Assembly (NCBI GenBank): GCA_031763025.1
Contig: JASSKH010000029.1
Location: 8,662,571-8,726,570 of the forward strand
Direction: 5' to 3'
DNA length: 64,000 nucleotides
Source of the DNA: Macrocystis pyrifera
Taxonomy: Eukaryota; Sar; Phaeophyceae; Laminariales; Laminariaceae
The translations under genes and the position numbers were made by a program. Of this stretch, positions 1 to 12,600 are shown in pieces. Each line of letters opens with the position of its first letter. The first letter of the stretch is position 1. The notes under the pieces were generated by a model. That model was not told where the DNA came from, did not search any database, and saw only the letters and a list, made by a program, of their open reading frames with translations.

Positions 1-487
1 GGAAGACACGCGAAGGAGACACCGTGTGAAATTTTAAACGTCAACAGCTCGTTCGAACATCTCATGGAGAAGCAAAAAATGTGCTCTGCGGTAACTGTCA
101 CCGTGCGCCGCATCACTGTCACGGGGCGACCCGCGTCCAGATCGTCTCTCTAAGAATACAACTTAGATGGGACCGTCGCTGGCAAGAAACCGCTGGTGCT
201 TTGCATAGACAAACAAATCACCGTAGCAGCGGTATCGAGGATAGGATACATGCATTCTGGCTGGTGGTAACATGCATACGCGTGATTGCCAAACGCAATC
301 TAGCATGCATGCACTACACAAATCCCGAAGCTCTGCCTGCCGTACTCAAAGTTGTATTGTGAAGCAGTCTATGACAACTAAATAACAGCAGGGTTCGCAG
401 CGGAACTGTACAAACACTTTGACGACGTAAACTACGCTGCGCCTTCGCTTGAAAAATGTTTGCACGAAAAACGTTTGAGGGCGACAC

Positions 488-673
488 CTTCTTTGACTCG
501 TGCATGGTGAACCAGCTCCTCAAGAAAGAGATGTACTCCTTTGGGGTCGCCGAAGTCCCCAGTCCCTCCACTTTCCCCTCTCCCCGTGGAAGCACTAGCG
601 CCACCCTCCCCCTCGTTCATGCAAGACTCGTGCATTTCGACGATCTTGTCTGTCAAAGCATCTCCCAGAAGGG
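488..673 (-). CDS. DYNC2H1: DYNC2H1 exon 60 (before the stalk), reading frame broken inside
   Basis: Two conserved pieces lie in different frames. The upper half reads [18 protein letters not shown], as in the IHESC motif of dynein 2. The lower half reads [20 protein letters not shown], as in ATPsrYmtFLxvY. Between them (about 542-620) is a G-rich stretch, GEGGASAST in the first frame. Either an indel in a G run, a micro-intron of about 34 bases, or a real frameshift separates them. Acceptor cgtccag, donor AAG|GTGTCG. No later exon is visible down to base 1. Confidence 0.65.
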
Positions 674-3600
674 CTGGACGGCAGAGAATAACGTTAATGT
701 TTGTGACCGGGGGACACGACGAGGGTAAGACGTCTGCATCAAACCAAAACAAGTCCACCGAGCACCATAATGAAAGGCCAGCGCAACAGTATTCCGAAGT
801 CTGTCTAATGGTTAGTAGTATGTGGGCTCTTTGTCGATGTCCATGCACCATGCCTTTTTGGGTATTTAATGGTAGGTCGAACAATGTATACCACGCCGAC
901 ACACGCGCCACATAGCCCTTCTCCATGACGGCAGGTTCATGTCAGTCGCGCAGTCGCGCGTTGGACGCCGTTTACCTCGCGTGTTGTGAGAAGCTCGTCC
1001 TGCCGAAACATTTCGCCTCCCCCCTGGCCGCCTCCCGTCCCTGTCAGCCTTGCTCTCGCCGTTGCTTTTTCCCTCGCCCCCGCTCTTCCCCTCGCCTCGT
1101 CTGGAAACATCATTGCCATAATCGAAACGGTCCCTGTAATCGTTGTACAAGCCGGTTCGTACGTTAGCGTGTGTATTGGAGCCGTCTTCATTCATGGTTC
1201 AGCTTTTTTTTTTATTATTATTTTATCCTCCGGCGGATTGGCAAAATAAAGCTTAAGCTCACCACACTTCCACGTGCCAATTTCGTGTCGTGTGTCAGTT
1301 CAGCTTATGGTAAATTGTTTCTCCTCGCCGGGCTATGCGTAGATTCAAAGGGAGGGCTGTCTCAGAAGCGAGAACGAACCAATGCAACTGAGATGGTGTG
1401 CACGCATGTTCTGCCCTGGGTGAGATCGTTCTTCTCTACCAAATGTATGCGTGAAATAGGATATCGAAATAATTTTCAAAGCAGGCACTATTTCGGCAAT
1501 TCCACCGAACAATTGGGAGGAAGTTTCCGGCATATGCAACTTTCTGTTGCAACACTACAGCGAGCCTGGAGCGGGCCGTAGTGCGTAAGTCCTCGAGTTT
1601 TATGGGGACTCGGTATCGCGGCAAATACTTGCGCGCCAAGAACACTTGTGACAAACCGTTAAGTTTAGTTTCCTCCATGATAGTCGAGGCTCGGCAGCCT
1701 AAATCGTCAAGTATAGCATGCCCAGACAAAACAAGTCCTTGTCTCACCCACTCTTGTAGTCCTGATAGCCACCAGCTTCATCAATATATTCGCCATCGGC
1801 GTCCTTGCCATCCAAAAGGTTGCTGACACCTTCCATCATTCTGAGTATTCATCCAGCATGGTGCGAATCACGCGGAGCGGCAGGCGTCGATCACTCAGTG
1901 CGTTGGATGGTCGGCCCAGTGGTCGTCGTCTGGCTGAGGCAAGGCAACAAAACACTATCACACGGACAGATAAATCAACTATTCTGCGCGTACAAAGCTT
2001 CCAGCTTCCACAAAGATTGTGAAACACACTCACAAAAATCCACTTGTAGTGAGGAGAAAGCGACCTCGATGCAGCGGGAGGTATGTATATCAGGAGGGCT
2101 ACAAGGGATCCTGGCCCATGCAAGGGGTTCCAACCTTTTGAGGGATTTCCTTCTGGATTTTGCGCGGTTAATTGGAAAGTACGGAAGAAGGTGGGGTTCC
2201 TACACTCCCTAGGGTGAGGTCAGACAGGCATTGTCTGGATCACGCGGTACAATCGAAGCCCATGCAAGCCTGCCGGCGTATTTGCCCTTAGTAGTCCCCG
2301 CAAAAATAGAACCAGTCGGCCACTTGTCGCAAGGAGCAAATTGGGCGCTACAGAATCGCATCTTTCTATGATCATTTTTAGTTTTGACAAATGCCTCTCG
2401 ATACCCCGAAACCGCTGATGGTGTCACCTGGGGGCCAGACGCAAGCTTGCACGCCGCCATTGTCCGAACCATAGGCAGGCACACCGATTGTACAGAGCGG
2501 GATTGGACTCGCAGCGAACAGCAAACCGCGGGTTCGTTGGGTCCTGTCGAGGGGGGGGAAATCGATGGCCAAATTAGTTTCCGGAATTTGTGACAGGTGG
2601 GAAACGCACTACTGACGCCTGCTACAGCAGAGGTGTCACTTTCCTGGCCAAAACGCTTATAACTGATGACTGATAATACCAATCCTCAGGTAGGAGCAGC
2701 TACAGGACTCGATATCATTGGGAATAGCATTCGTATAATTGCAGTGTCTATGTACGATTCTTCTTCGGGTCAAGCGTGCCACTTTTCTCGAGTCCAGTTT
2801 TTGAGTCAGGTGTATCGAGCTCCTTCCTTGGAAGAAGAGCCTCCCAAAACAATCGGGGCACCCTCACCGTAGCCCGCCTTTATTGGGGTGCTGAAAGCCG
2901 CGCAAAGGACAGTTGATTTTCAGTTTTTCGAGTTCCGCACAGGGTTTGAGGTCAGCTACTCTCTGTGACCGGATTTGCGTATATGGCGATGCGGTGTTCC
3001 AACCACTTGCATATCGCCTCTACGTCGAAAAATAGTGGTCTCCCTCTCACCATGCACAACGCCACATGAAGGTTCTTCTGCACTCTACTGACAAAGAAGT
3101 CGTAGGTGGTCTTGTGGTTCCCGTCCTCCCTCATTAGCTCTTTGAGGGGAGACAGAAGAGGCTCTAGCTCTTCCTGGCTGTGCAAGCCGGGGACTTCACC
3201 TGTTGCAATAAAGCCCACAATATTGTCGTATGAGGACGTCGCCACGGATGCACAGATAGGCACCACACCCTTCGATGCAGTTCAACGAGGGGAGAAAGGG
3301 CTGAAAAACGTATTCTCGCGGTAAAAAAGACAAGGCGCGAACCCTAGTGGGGATGGGGGAGAACTTGCTGTGCCACCCCGGATCAGAAGTACGACTACGA
3401 GGGATAGAGAAAAGAAGGGCGCAGAACCTACACGGGATGGGAAAACGTAGACGGCATGGACCACTCATGACCTATGAGGACCTCAACAATAATACAAGCC
3501 GACGGCCGGCGACAGCATTGGCTCATATGCATGCTTCGAAAGTTTCAGCCTATGGACCATGCCCGGAGGTCAGCTCGCCAAAAACCAGACGAAGAGTCTT

Positions 3601-6600
3601 TTCAGGTTTGATCTAAGTGACTGGAAGGAACGTGGTCAGGACCCCCCCCCCAACATGACGTCACAACAGAGACGCATGCAACACCGTAACATAGAGGTTG
3701 CGCCGCATTATTCACGAGGAACATCACTTGAAGACCTCTACGTATACCTTGAGGGAAATCGTAAAAGCTAAGACCGATATGCAATCCCATGGGCTAGGTA
3801 TCTAGACTATACCATGAACAAAATACTGGAGTCAAGTATTTGGGTACCGCAGTACCTCAGTTGGAGGAGGAGCCCGCCAGCCAGCAAGGCTTGGGCTAAA
3901 AACAAGGAGCTACCCCAATACCTGCCGTAGCACCGTGGCACGCATCGCAAGCCCCAGTACCTAGCGTGGCATGCATGACAAGCCCCAATAACTGCTGTAG
4001 CAGGCATCACAAGCCGTGGCACGCATCGCAAGCCCCAGTACCTGCCACAGTACACATGTCTAGCAGTAAAAGGCAGTACTACAGCAGCAGCACTATGGTT
4101 CCGTCCGCACGCAAGCACTGTCGTCGGAGCAAACAACAACATCGGCCTCCACTCACCCGCACTGAGGAGAGAGTTAACGGTCTCCAGAATGTCGTCCGAT
4201 GTTACATGGTGGTCCTCTATCAGCAGAACCGAGGGCCTGCCCTCCACGCCCGCAGACTGCATGGCAGACTTGAGAACAGTCTCCAGTTGTCCCAAGCCGA
4301 AGCCTCTGGTTATGGCAGGGGTAAACACTTCGTATCCCTGCATATAGGCAGCCAGCACCTGTTTCGGCGAAGGCGGGGTCGGCGACTATCGTCAAGATTA
4401 AGCCACGTGACAGGCGTGACGTATGATGATATCCGAAGGCATGAAGGATGAAAGATCGAACGTTTCGTATCGGTTACTGGTGTGTGTTCCTCAGTTTATG
4501 CTGTTGAGCTCATCCGTGCATATATACCTTTCTTTAAGGTCTTCATCGAAAACGTGTTTGGCTCGCAAGTTTTGTTTTGTTTTTGTATTTACTGAAAATT
4601 GGAGTAAAGAGGTAGTCCAAGCGGTGACAGGCATCTCGATGGGGGTTGGAGGTCCACCATTTCATGTGGAGCTTCTCGATTTCATGGTATGCAGCTTTTT
4701 TGGGTATCATCACCTACCTGCGCCTCTCCGCTTCCGCAGTTACGATATCACCTCGACAACGGATGTCGCTCCCGGGTTTGGTGTAAACCAGAGAAATGAG
4801 AGAGATGGGTACGTCCACGCGCAGCACGGCTACCGGTGTTGAAGCTTGAAGGACCACCGTACTGCTTCGTGAAGCAGGAATTCCTAAATCGTTACCTTGT
4901 TAACGGCGCTACAGAATAGCGTACACCAGGTATGCACGAAAGTATCAGCGTTACTGTCTGTAGTGACGAGCTGAAACACACAAAAAAAAAACAATTTTAG
5001 AGGGCTGCCGACTGGTGTCGTTTTGTCCAAGGAGGCATGCCGCGGTAGGTGCGTACCTACTGTAATGTTTCAGAGGCCCCCTCTCCGACTGGAAAAGCTC
5101 TATACAAGTAGTGAGTCACCCAACAAATGACGTTGCGAATAAATTAATGTTCAACCGACGAGCAATCCTATGGCGTACGTATGCATCCTAAAATGGTGTG
5201 AACCACAACAGGGGTTTCAACAATATTGGGTACGTACCTGGTTACGTAGTAATTGTTTAGTTTCAAAGCCCCTTCAGTCGAATCGTGTGGCAAAACAAGT
5301 GCTATCCCTATCGTGGCACGCATCCAAGGACCGATCTGAGGAACGGTCTGATGGCAACCATGTTGCGTGGTAAGAAAGCACGGAAAGGGAGCTTGACGAA
5401 CGTGGCGCGCGTTTCGACTTAAAACATAGAAAAACTACGATATAGATTCGATTCAAAGTGCAGATGTTCATACCTCTCGACGGGAAGGGCATCCAGCTTC
5501 AGCACAAATAAAACATGTACTGGTCTGTATCATATTCCCGTACTTCGACTAGTTTTATTTGGCAAAAGTCTTTTCAATATGCCAGTCGCTGGGGCTAGGG
5601 ATACGACTAGGGATAGCGTTTGGATGTGCCTACCTCTTGCCTTTCAACACGTTTCAGCTATGACGTATTGCGCGCGCTCTTTGGTGGATTGTCGGAGCCC
5701 GAGCCGTAACGATACATTGCGGTGGAAGACTCTTACCGTAGCTTCTCGTCTTCCAACCCCACTGCGGCCAATGAGGAGAAGATGTTGTCCCTCTCCGCTC
5801 AGGACACGGTCCACTCGCGCTATCTGGGGTTCACCAAAAGGTAAACGGTTCGGTTGCAACGGTGTGAATATCGATGTGAACTTGAGTCCCCAGATGTGCC
5901 GAAGGAATTGCATGAGGGTGACCCCGTGGAGTGAATAACACGACATTCGCTTCATAGTTCTGACGGACCGAGGGCACTTCGATGCCCGCTTCGACTTCTG
6001 ACCGCTCGTGCGAAGCTTGGCCACGTGAAAAATAATCCAGGCAAGCCGTCCTGTCTCCCACGAACAGACGCGATCTGAATGAATATCTCCTGGGTAAAGC
6101 GATGACAATTTTTGTTCGAAAAAGAGGCCAGTTGCCCGATAGTCTGTACACAGCACGAAAGAAAGTTGATCAGTCTCGAACGGCTTTGTACTGCTTCTCG
6201 CCGTGTTCACGCGATCAGGGGAATAAGCAACTGGGCCTTGAACACGGTATCCCATACGATGGCCTCATTTTCCACTCTGCGCGTAAGGTCATTTGCTCGA
6301 AACATCGCCTTACGTTCCGATAACAACAGCCCGGGTCCTATAGTACTTGTATGCCGACTAAAATATGTTTATTTCTGCACATCATAAGCCGAAACAATAC
6401 CAGCAATGTGCTTCGATTTGCACAGTCGCGACCTAGTAGCAAGACTGTCAAGATAAAACGTTCCTTCAAGCGACAGACACATTCGACGTCGAGGGCAACG
6501 ACAGACGGGCACCTGATCAAGAACCTCTGGGAAGAGCAGCATGTGGAGGTCCCTCTCCTCCCTCTCGAAGTAGACAAGACCTTGCTTCACTACATCCTTC

Positions 6601-9600
6601 AGCCCATCCTGATCCATTCGCTTCAAATTTTGCTGCGGTCCACAACCCTGACAAAAGCAAAAGAAAAAACAATCCAGAGCGGTACACACGTTATGGTGCA
6701 CAAGGGAGCGCCACTAACGCAAGCTGTGGAGACTCCGCAGCGAATTGTGGGTAGCGAGCGCGACCAGAAACAATCCGGACTGGGATCGATTGGGATCGAA
6801 GGACCCTTTACGGTGTATGCTTGTGAGAAAAGGTGTCTACAAGGGTGCGAGCGGCCAGCTTGAACGATGCGATTTGACGACCGTCCGCGCCTCCGAGCCG
6901 TCGCCTTACAATCGGAAATGCCAAGCTCACTCTAACCGGTAGGTTCGGATTGTCCGCATTTTTAGGCACGGGATCAACACCGGGAAACCGCACGAACCGA
7001 ACAATCCGAACTCTCTCAAGGTGAACCACGCCTGCTCAAGTGTGACTTCCTTCATATTGAAGTATTTTGCCACCGGTTCGCTGCACACGTGCATGAGGTG
7101 CGTACGACATAATTCAACATAACGGAACCCGTTGAAATAAACGGGGGGGGGAAGAACCATCGCAAAACAGTGGAACTCTCACTCGCCGAAGGAAGCGGGG
7201 ACTCCAGCATCGGCCCACACCATTTTAAAAACGTAGTCACGCGCGTTTCTTGTGAAAAAAACATACTTGGCATTATTGTGGACGCATTTTATCAGTAGTA
7301 GAAAGAAGCTGAGCTTATCCCGACGACCGATTTACCTCTTTGCCTTCTTCCTCTGGCGTCGCCTGCGCGTGCCGTACTCCGTCGCCAAGGGTACTGAAGT
7401 ACACCTGTCCCCGAAGCCGCGATCGAAAAGCGCACGCATGGTGGACGCGGTCAGCATGACAGGACGCATTCTCCGGGGTTGGGTCATTGACCAATCACGT
7501 TTGAAAACAGCGGCTTCTAAATCACTGGATGCGCGGCTACGATACGGATGTTTTGCAACGCTGTTTTGACCAAACTGTCACTGAGACTGACGGGGCTCCC
7601 CGATTGAGGAACTACCGGTGTATATGTATAAAACTAGCAAAGCAACACCTGTGAGATCGAGGATTTGGCCGAAACTCACCTATTGCAAGCTGTGTGTGAT
7701 ACTTCGATCGCGCGCGTACTACGGGTTTTGTATGGTCTCGTGCAGGAAGTCCAGCCTGAATTAATATGAGGAAGACAAAATCTGCTTGAGAAGCTGCAGA
7801 ATTCAAGGAATGGGTGTGTCTACATTTGAAAGAAAAACATTGTGTCAAATATCGAGGTTGCACGTGGCTTGTCACGCGTGGTCAATTTTCCCGGTGTGTA
7901 TGGTATATATCTGGTATTGCTGTCATACAAATATATTTATGGGTGCATGTATAGATATGTATAGATATCCCATTTGTTGTTCAACACTATATTTTGTTGC
8001 CGGCGTGAATCGGTTTCATTAAGTCTACATACGTTCTCTAAGTCAGCTTGTCGGTGGCTCACTAACAGTATGGAGCTCCTCAAGTAGAGACCTTCGGAAC
8101 AGGCAGGTGGTACGTACCTTTAACCCCTGTCATAGTACGCCTCACTGGTGGAGCTAATAGCTAGCCAACAGCCATCGTTTTCCAGCAGATGACCAGCCCC
8201 CGGATCACCACCCCACGACGGCTATATGGAGCTACATGTAATCGCAACTCCCGCAACCGTGGTTATCCGAACGAACATGAAACATTGGTGGACAACGCGG
8301 AAGTCGCCCACCCGTCGGCTAGCGCGAAAGGCCGCGGTACGACAGTTGCGGGCTCAACCCCTGAGCGTATTTGGGGCAACAAAAAAGCTATTCAGGGGGA
8401 CCACAGTAAATAGGACCAAATATTGATAGTAAATGTATAGGTTTTTGTGTGTACCGTAGGCCCTATTTACTATGGTCTCCTGTACTAGCACCTAGTCCTA
8501 TTTAGCGACACGTCCCACAGAGCAGGGCTACGGCAGGGAAGAGCCGCTTTCAGGGCCTCGTTTTCAGTGGCTCCGACACTTTTCGCGGTTGCTGCTTGCT
8601 CTTTCATTCGGCAATATGCGCTTCAAGCCTTCGATTGAATTAGTTTTATTACGCTGCGCAAACAACATGTACTGTATGCGTGTCTTACTATTCCGTTTTG
8701 GTGTAGAGATTGACCCGCGAGTGGTCTAACCTCGGCAGTGAAAATTGGGTTGGTCCGAAGCTGTGTTTAATGCGCCATTTGATCTTCTCGGGTACGATAG
8801 TATTTAGGCTCTCCTGCCGCGTCGGCTTTCTTTTCGAGCCACTCGCTTTGAGAGTTCATCGGCTTCGAAGGCGTTACAATGCTGATGAAAATCACTCACC
8901 CCGTTAAGATCCGCCGTGTGTCCCCACGAAGACCTAAGCTGGGAGGTGAGCATTCCGTCGAACCGTTTCTTGGACTCAGAATCGGCCAGCCGATCCCGGA
9001 AGAGTCGTTGCGCCTGGACGCAGCGTTTTAGAGTAGGTTGAAATAAGTAGCCGGTGTTGGCGGCTGAATGAAAGCGTGTTTTGACTCCCTTGCGTTTATC
9101 AAATAACTGCTCTCGAGTTTTCCTCGATGTGCACGACCCGTCTCCTTCGGGGTGCAGCCTGTGCATTCCCGAAATAGTGTAAACGAACAATGCAAAAAGC
9201 TCTAGGGGGACGCGGTGGAACCAATGACGTACAAAGCGACCCCGCTCCCTGCCGACATGTTGCTCTTACCTCATAAGCCACGCAGTCCAGTATATTCTCG
9301 CTGCTCAGCTCGTACCGAAGCAATCCTTTCACCCAAGCCGTCAGATCACGAGGGGTCAGCAAGTAGTGCCGATGCTCGTCCACTGAAAACTTCTTCTTGA
9401 CCTGACGCAGCGTGCAGACGGCAGACGGCAAACCGAGTCCACTATTTCGAGGGTTACTGCGCTTCAATGCAATCGATGTGTTCTCCCTCTAGCGCTTTCC
9501 AGGCTATATATCAAAGCATTCAGGCGGGGGTTTTTTCAGAAACGTACCGCAGAAATCCGAATGTGTTTCATGGGGCCAATCATGTAGCCCCGTCATACCG

Positions 9601-12600
9601 AGCATGCTTGGGGGCGGCCGCGGCGGCTGAAATCCTTGATCATTCATGCGGATCGCGTTTACTTCGCTTCTGGTCCGATAGCGGCAGAAAAATTAAATTA
9701 AAAAAAAACTGTCCAATCGAGTCTAGTGGAAGAAGCAATGGCGAGGAAAGTTTTGTGCAGCGTCTTTGGCACATGTCTCAAGCGCTCCGAAATGGTAAAA
9801 AAACGTTGACATTTTCTGTATCAGGAATCGACCGCGTTACACACCCTTCGGCATGCACATTAAACAGGACTGCTGCATCACTTTTGCTTCCTGACGGCAC
9901 GGTGCTTGTCCAACAACACGCAAGCTCTAGGAGTGTGTAGCATCTCACGCTGTTACGATCGCCTCCGGGAAGGTCACATGAAGCTCTCACCTGATCATAC
10001 AGGTCAACCATAGTTTTGGAAAGCTTATCCCTCTCTGAAGGCCTCCCCCACCTGCATCCAAAGCGACGGTGGGAGTGAAATAAAGAGATCGGGTCAAAGC
10101 CACCCCATACCTCAAGCCTCAATATTCGTCGTGAGTAACTCATTTTCTGACCCGGCGTCATAGCATTGAGGCAATGAGTCGTTCTACGGTGGAGGCTCAC
10201 CCTAGTTTTTCTGAGGCTCCTCACTTGACCTTAAGGAGCTCCACACCTCACCCGAAAACCGTCTTGAGCCAAAAATAAAAACTGCATCCTGATGAATAGT
10301 CCCATCGCCCCAAGTATACAAAAACGCCATTTTTCGAAACAAGATTGTCATTGCGACGATTTTGCGTTTAGGGGGCCCGTCGTTCAGAAAAAAAAATGGC
10401 GGAAATGCGCTACCTCTATCATAGAACCAGACCAATGCAGGAGGTATCTCGAGAATAGGCAAGGAACTACGCTCACCATGGTCGCCGATATGGCGACGGT
10501 TGAATCAATTTTTGGGCCTTGCTGTCGGGCTGCTCAAGCCATAGATACGAAGCTGATCGATCTGTCGAACCCAGGGCAGAAAAATCTGTCTTGTTTATAC
10601 CCACACGCTACGATAGTTCACAGAGCTCCCAGGACTCTCACTCAGGCTGCAGAGCGACAGCGCCGCCCACATCTATGTTCGAGAGTCGATTCCGAGATAT
10701 AAGTCTCGTGTAGTCACCTCGGGTCTGTCGCCGCTCCTCCCAGCGCCCGTCCCAAGAATGCAGAGTACACGGAGCACAATTCACTGCCGTCCGGGTAGTC
10801 CAGGACGCCGATTCGAACCGTTGCAGTAAACCGAGACGACAGCGGGTGTCGGCCGACAGTCGTCGCGGCGTTCATCGACGCAACTAGCTGCAACAATGGT
10901 TGGGGGGAAAAAAAAACGCATTCATTGAGGAGGCCGCGCGCGCGGGGGGGGGGGGGGGGGGGGGGGTTATCGGAGCATAAGTAGTGTATGCCTGAACCTC
11001 CACAGACCCAATCGTTTCTAACAGAATGCGTAAACTACTGCAGAAACAATCGGGCGTAAAACACCGCTCTGGTCGGGTATACACCGTAGAAAGACCGTTC
11101 AGTTCGTTCCTTACAAGGGGTACGTGCGATCGTTTTTTCGGCGCTCGGTCTTCTCTTAATCATTTTAGAACGGCTATCCCGTCTTGACGACATATAACTT
11201 CAAACTTGAGTGGTTTGTCCCCCAAACGGGACTGCGGTCCTAAAAGTAAGGGCGCTATACAACGTCGCACATTACATTTTCGGAAAACCTCTATTTCTCG
11301 AGCAGATTGTTTTTTCCGAACACGCCTTGTTCGGTATTGGCAAACCTTCTGGATCTGGAAAAAACCGAGCCCTTAAGCGAAACGACCGCACCCCTTGTGC
11401 GAACTCAACATCTTTTGCGGTACTTTTACATCAGAGCCTGAAACGGGTATTGCATTCCCGGTCAGAAGTGGTGTTGCTACATGGAAGGAACGTTTGTGCG
11501 CGTATAAATACTCGGGGACAGAGTGGTATTTCGTACGGGTGCCCAACCTAGAGCTGGGGTATACATTTGCTTTTCGCTGACGTGGCGATGTATATGGAGA
11601 ATCTTTGTCTTCCTCTCGTGCATTGGGCGAAAACAAGAGGCATCCGTGACATCTAAGCAAGTGACTCACAATGGTTTGTAATTATCGACATCAGGGGGCG
11701 TCTTCTGTTCGGCGTTATAGCTTACCCGATTCTTTGCTAGACGATCGTTGAGGGAATGAATGAAATCACGTTGCCTTTCGGCAGACACATAGCACCCTCT
11801 CTCTCACGTGCACCCTCTCCAGTCGGAGAAATTCAAGGTTTTCATCGTAGAAGCCGCCAAAGGTCTGCAGCTGCTGGAGGAAGGCGATAAGCATACACGT
11901 GTCATACTTGTCGGGTCGTGGTAGGTTGATGTCCTTCAGGTACAGCACGAGACGCTCGCAGTCCCGCGGTCGGTAAACCCTCCCGTCTGGAGCACTGAAC
12001 AGGCTGCATGTCTGCGCCACCTGGTATGTTTTGGTCCAAACAGAAAGAGCACAGCGACGCATAGCATAACGTGGAAATGTGGTGGGGAGTCGTTTGGGGG
12101 TGTCTACACTATAAATCAATTCTCAAGATCAAATTATTATCATCCGTCTACGAGAAGCGTGAGCGCTTACACGTACGGGTAGGGTCGCGGTACGCCTGTT
12201 CTGTACGACTCCTTGCATTGCAACTCGGTCACCAACTTGCATCACACCCCAACCACACAGTTGCCGTCTATACAGTCGTCGCCCTTTTCCCTTTATGTTT
12301 CCCCGCTCTCAAGTCCCACGAGGGGAAAGCGTTTACCGCATTCCCGCATACCAGCAGAAACCATGTTCAGTGTGTCACTCTCCAGGTCGTATTGGACTGT
12401 TCGAGAAGTAAGTATTGTAATATTATCTGTAGACGAGCGAACAAGTACAGGTTGTCGCAAAAGCACTCTCAGCAGATAGAATGACTTGCCTTGGTGATGA
12501 CGTGCTCCGCGGTTGTTCTCGCATTACAGTGCAAGACGGTGGTGGAGGTTTTCACCCGCTTCCCTCCGCCGCCGCCTCCCCCCGACCGCCCTCCCCCTCC

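Noticed and set aside
1..487. Search for the next dynein exon (stalk start)
   Set aside because: No minus-strand frame with coiled-coil character or conserved stalk-root sequence is visible here; the next exon must lie beyond base 1.
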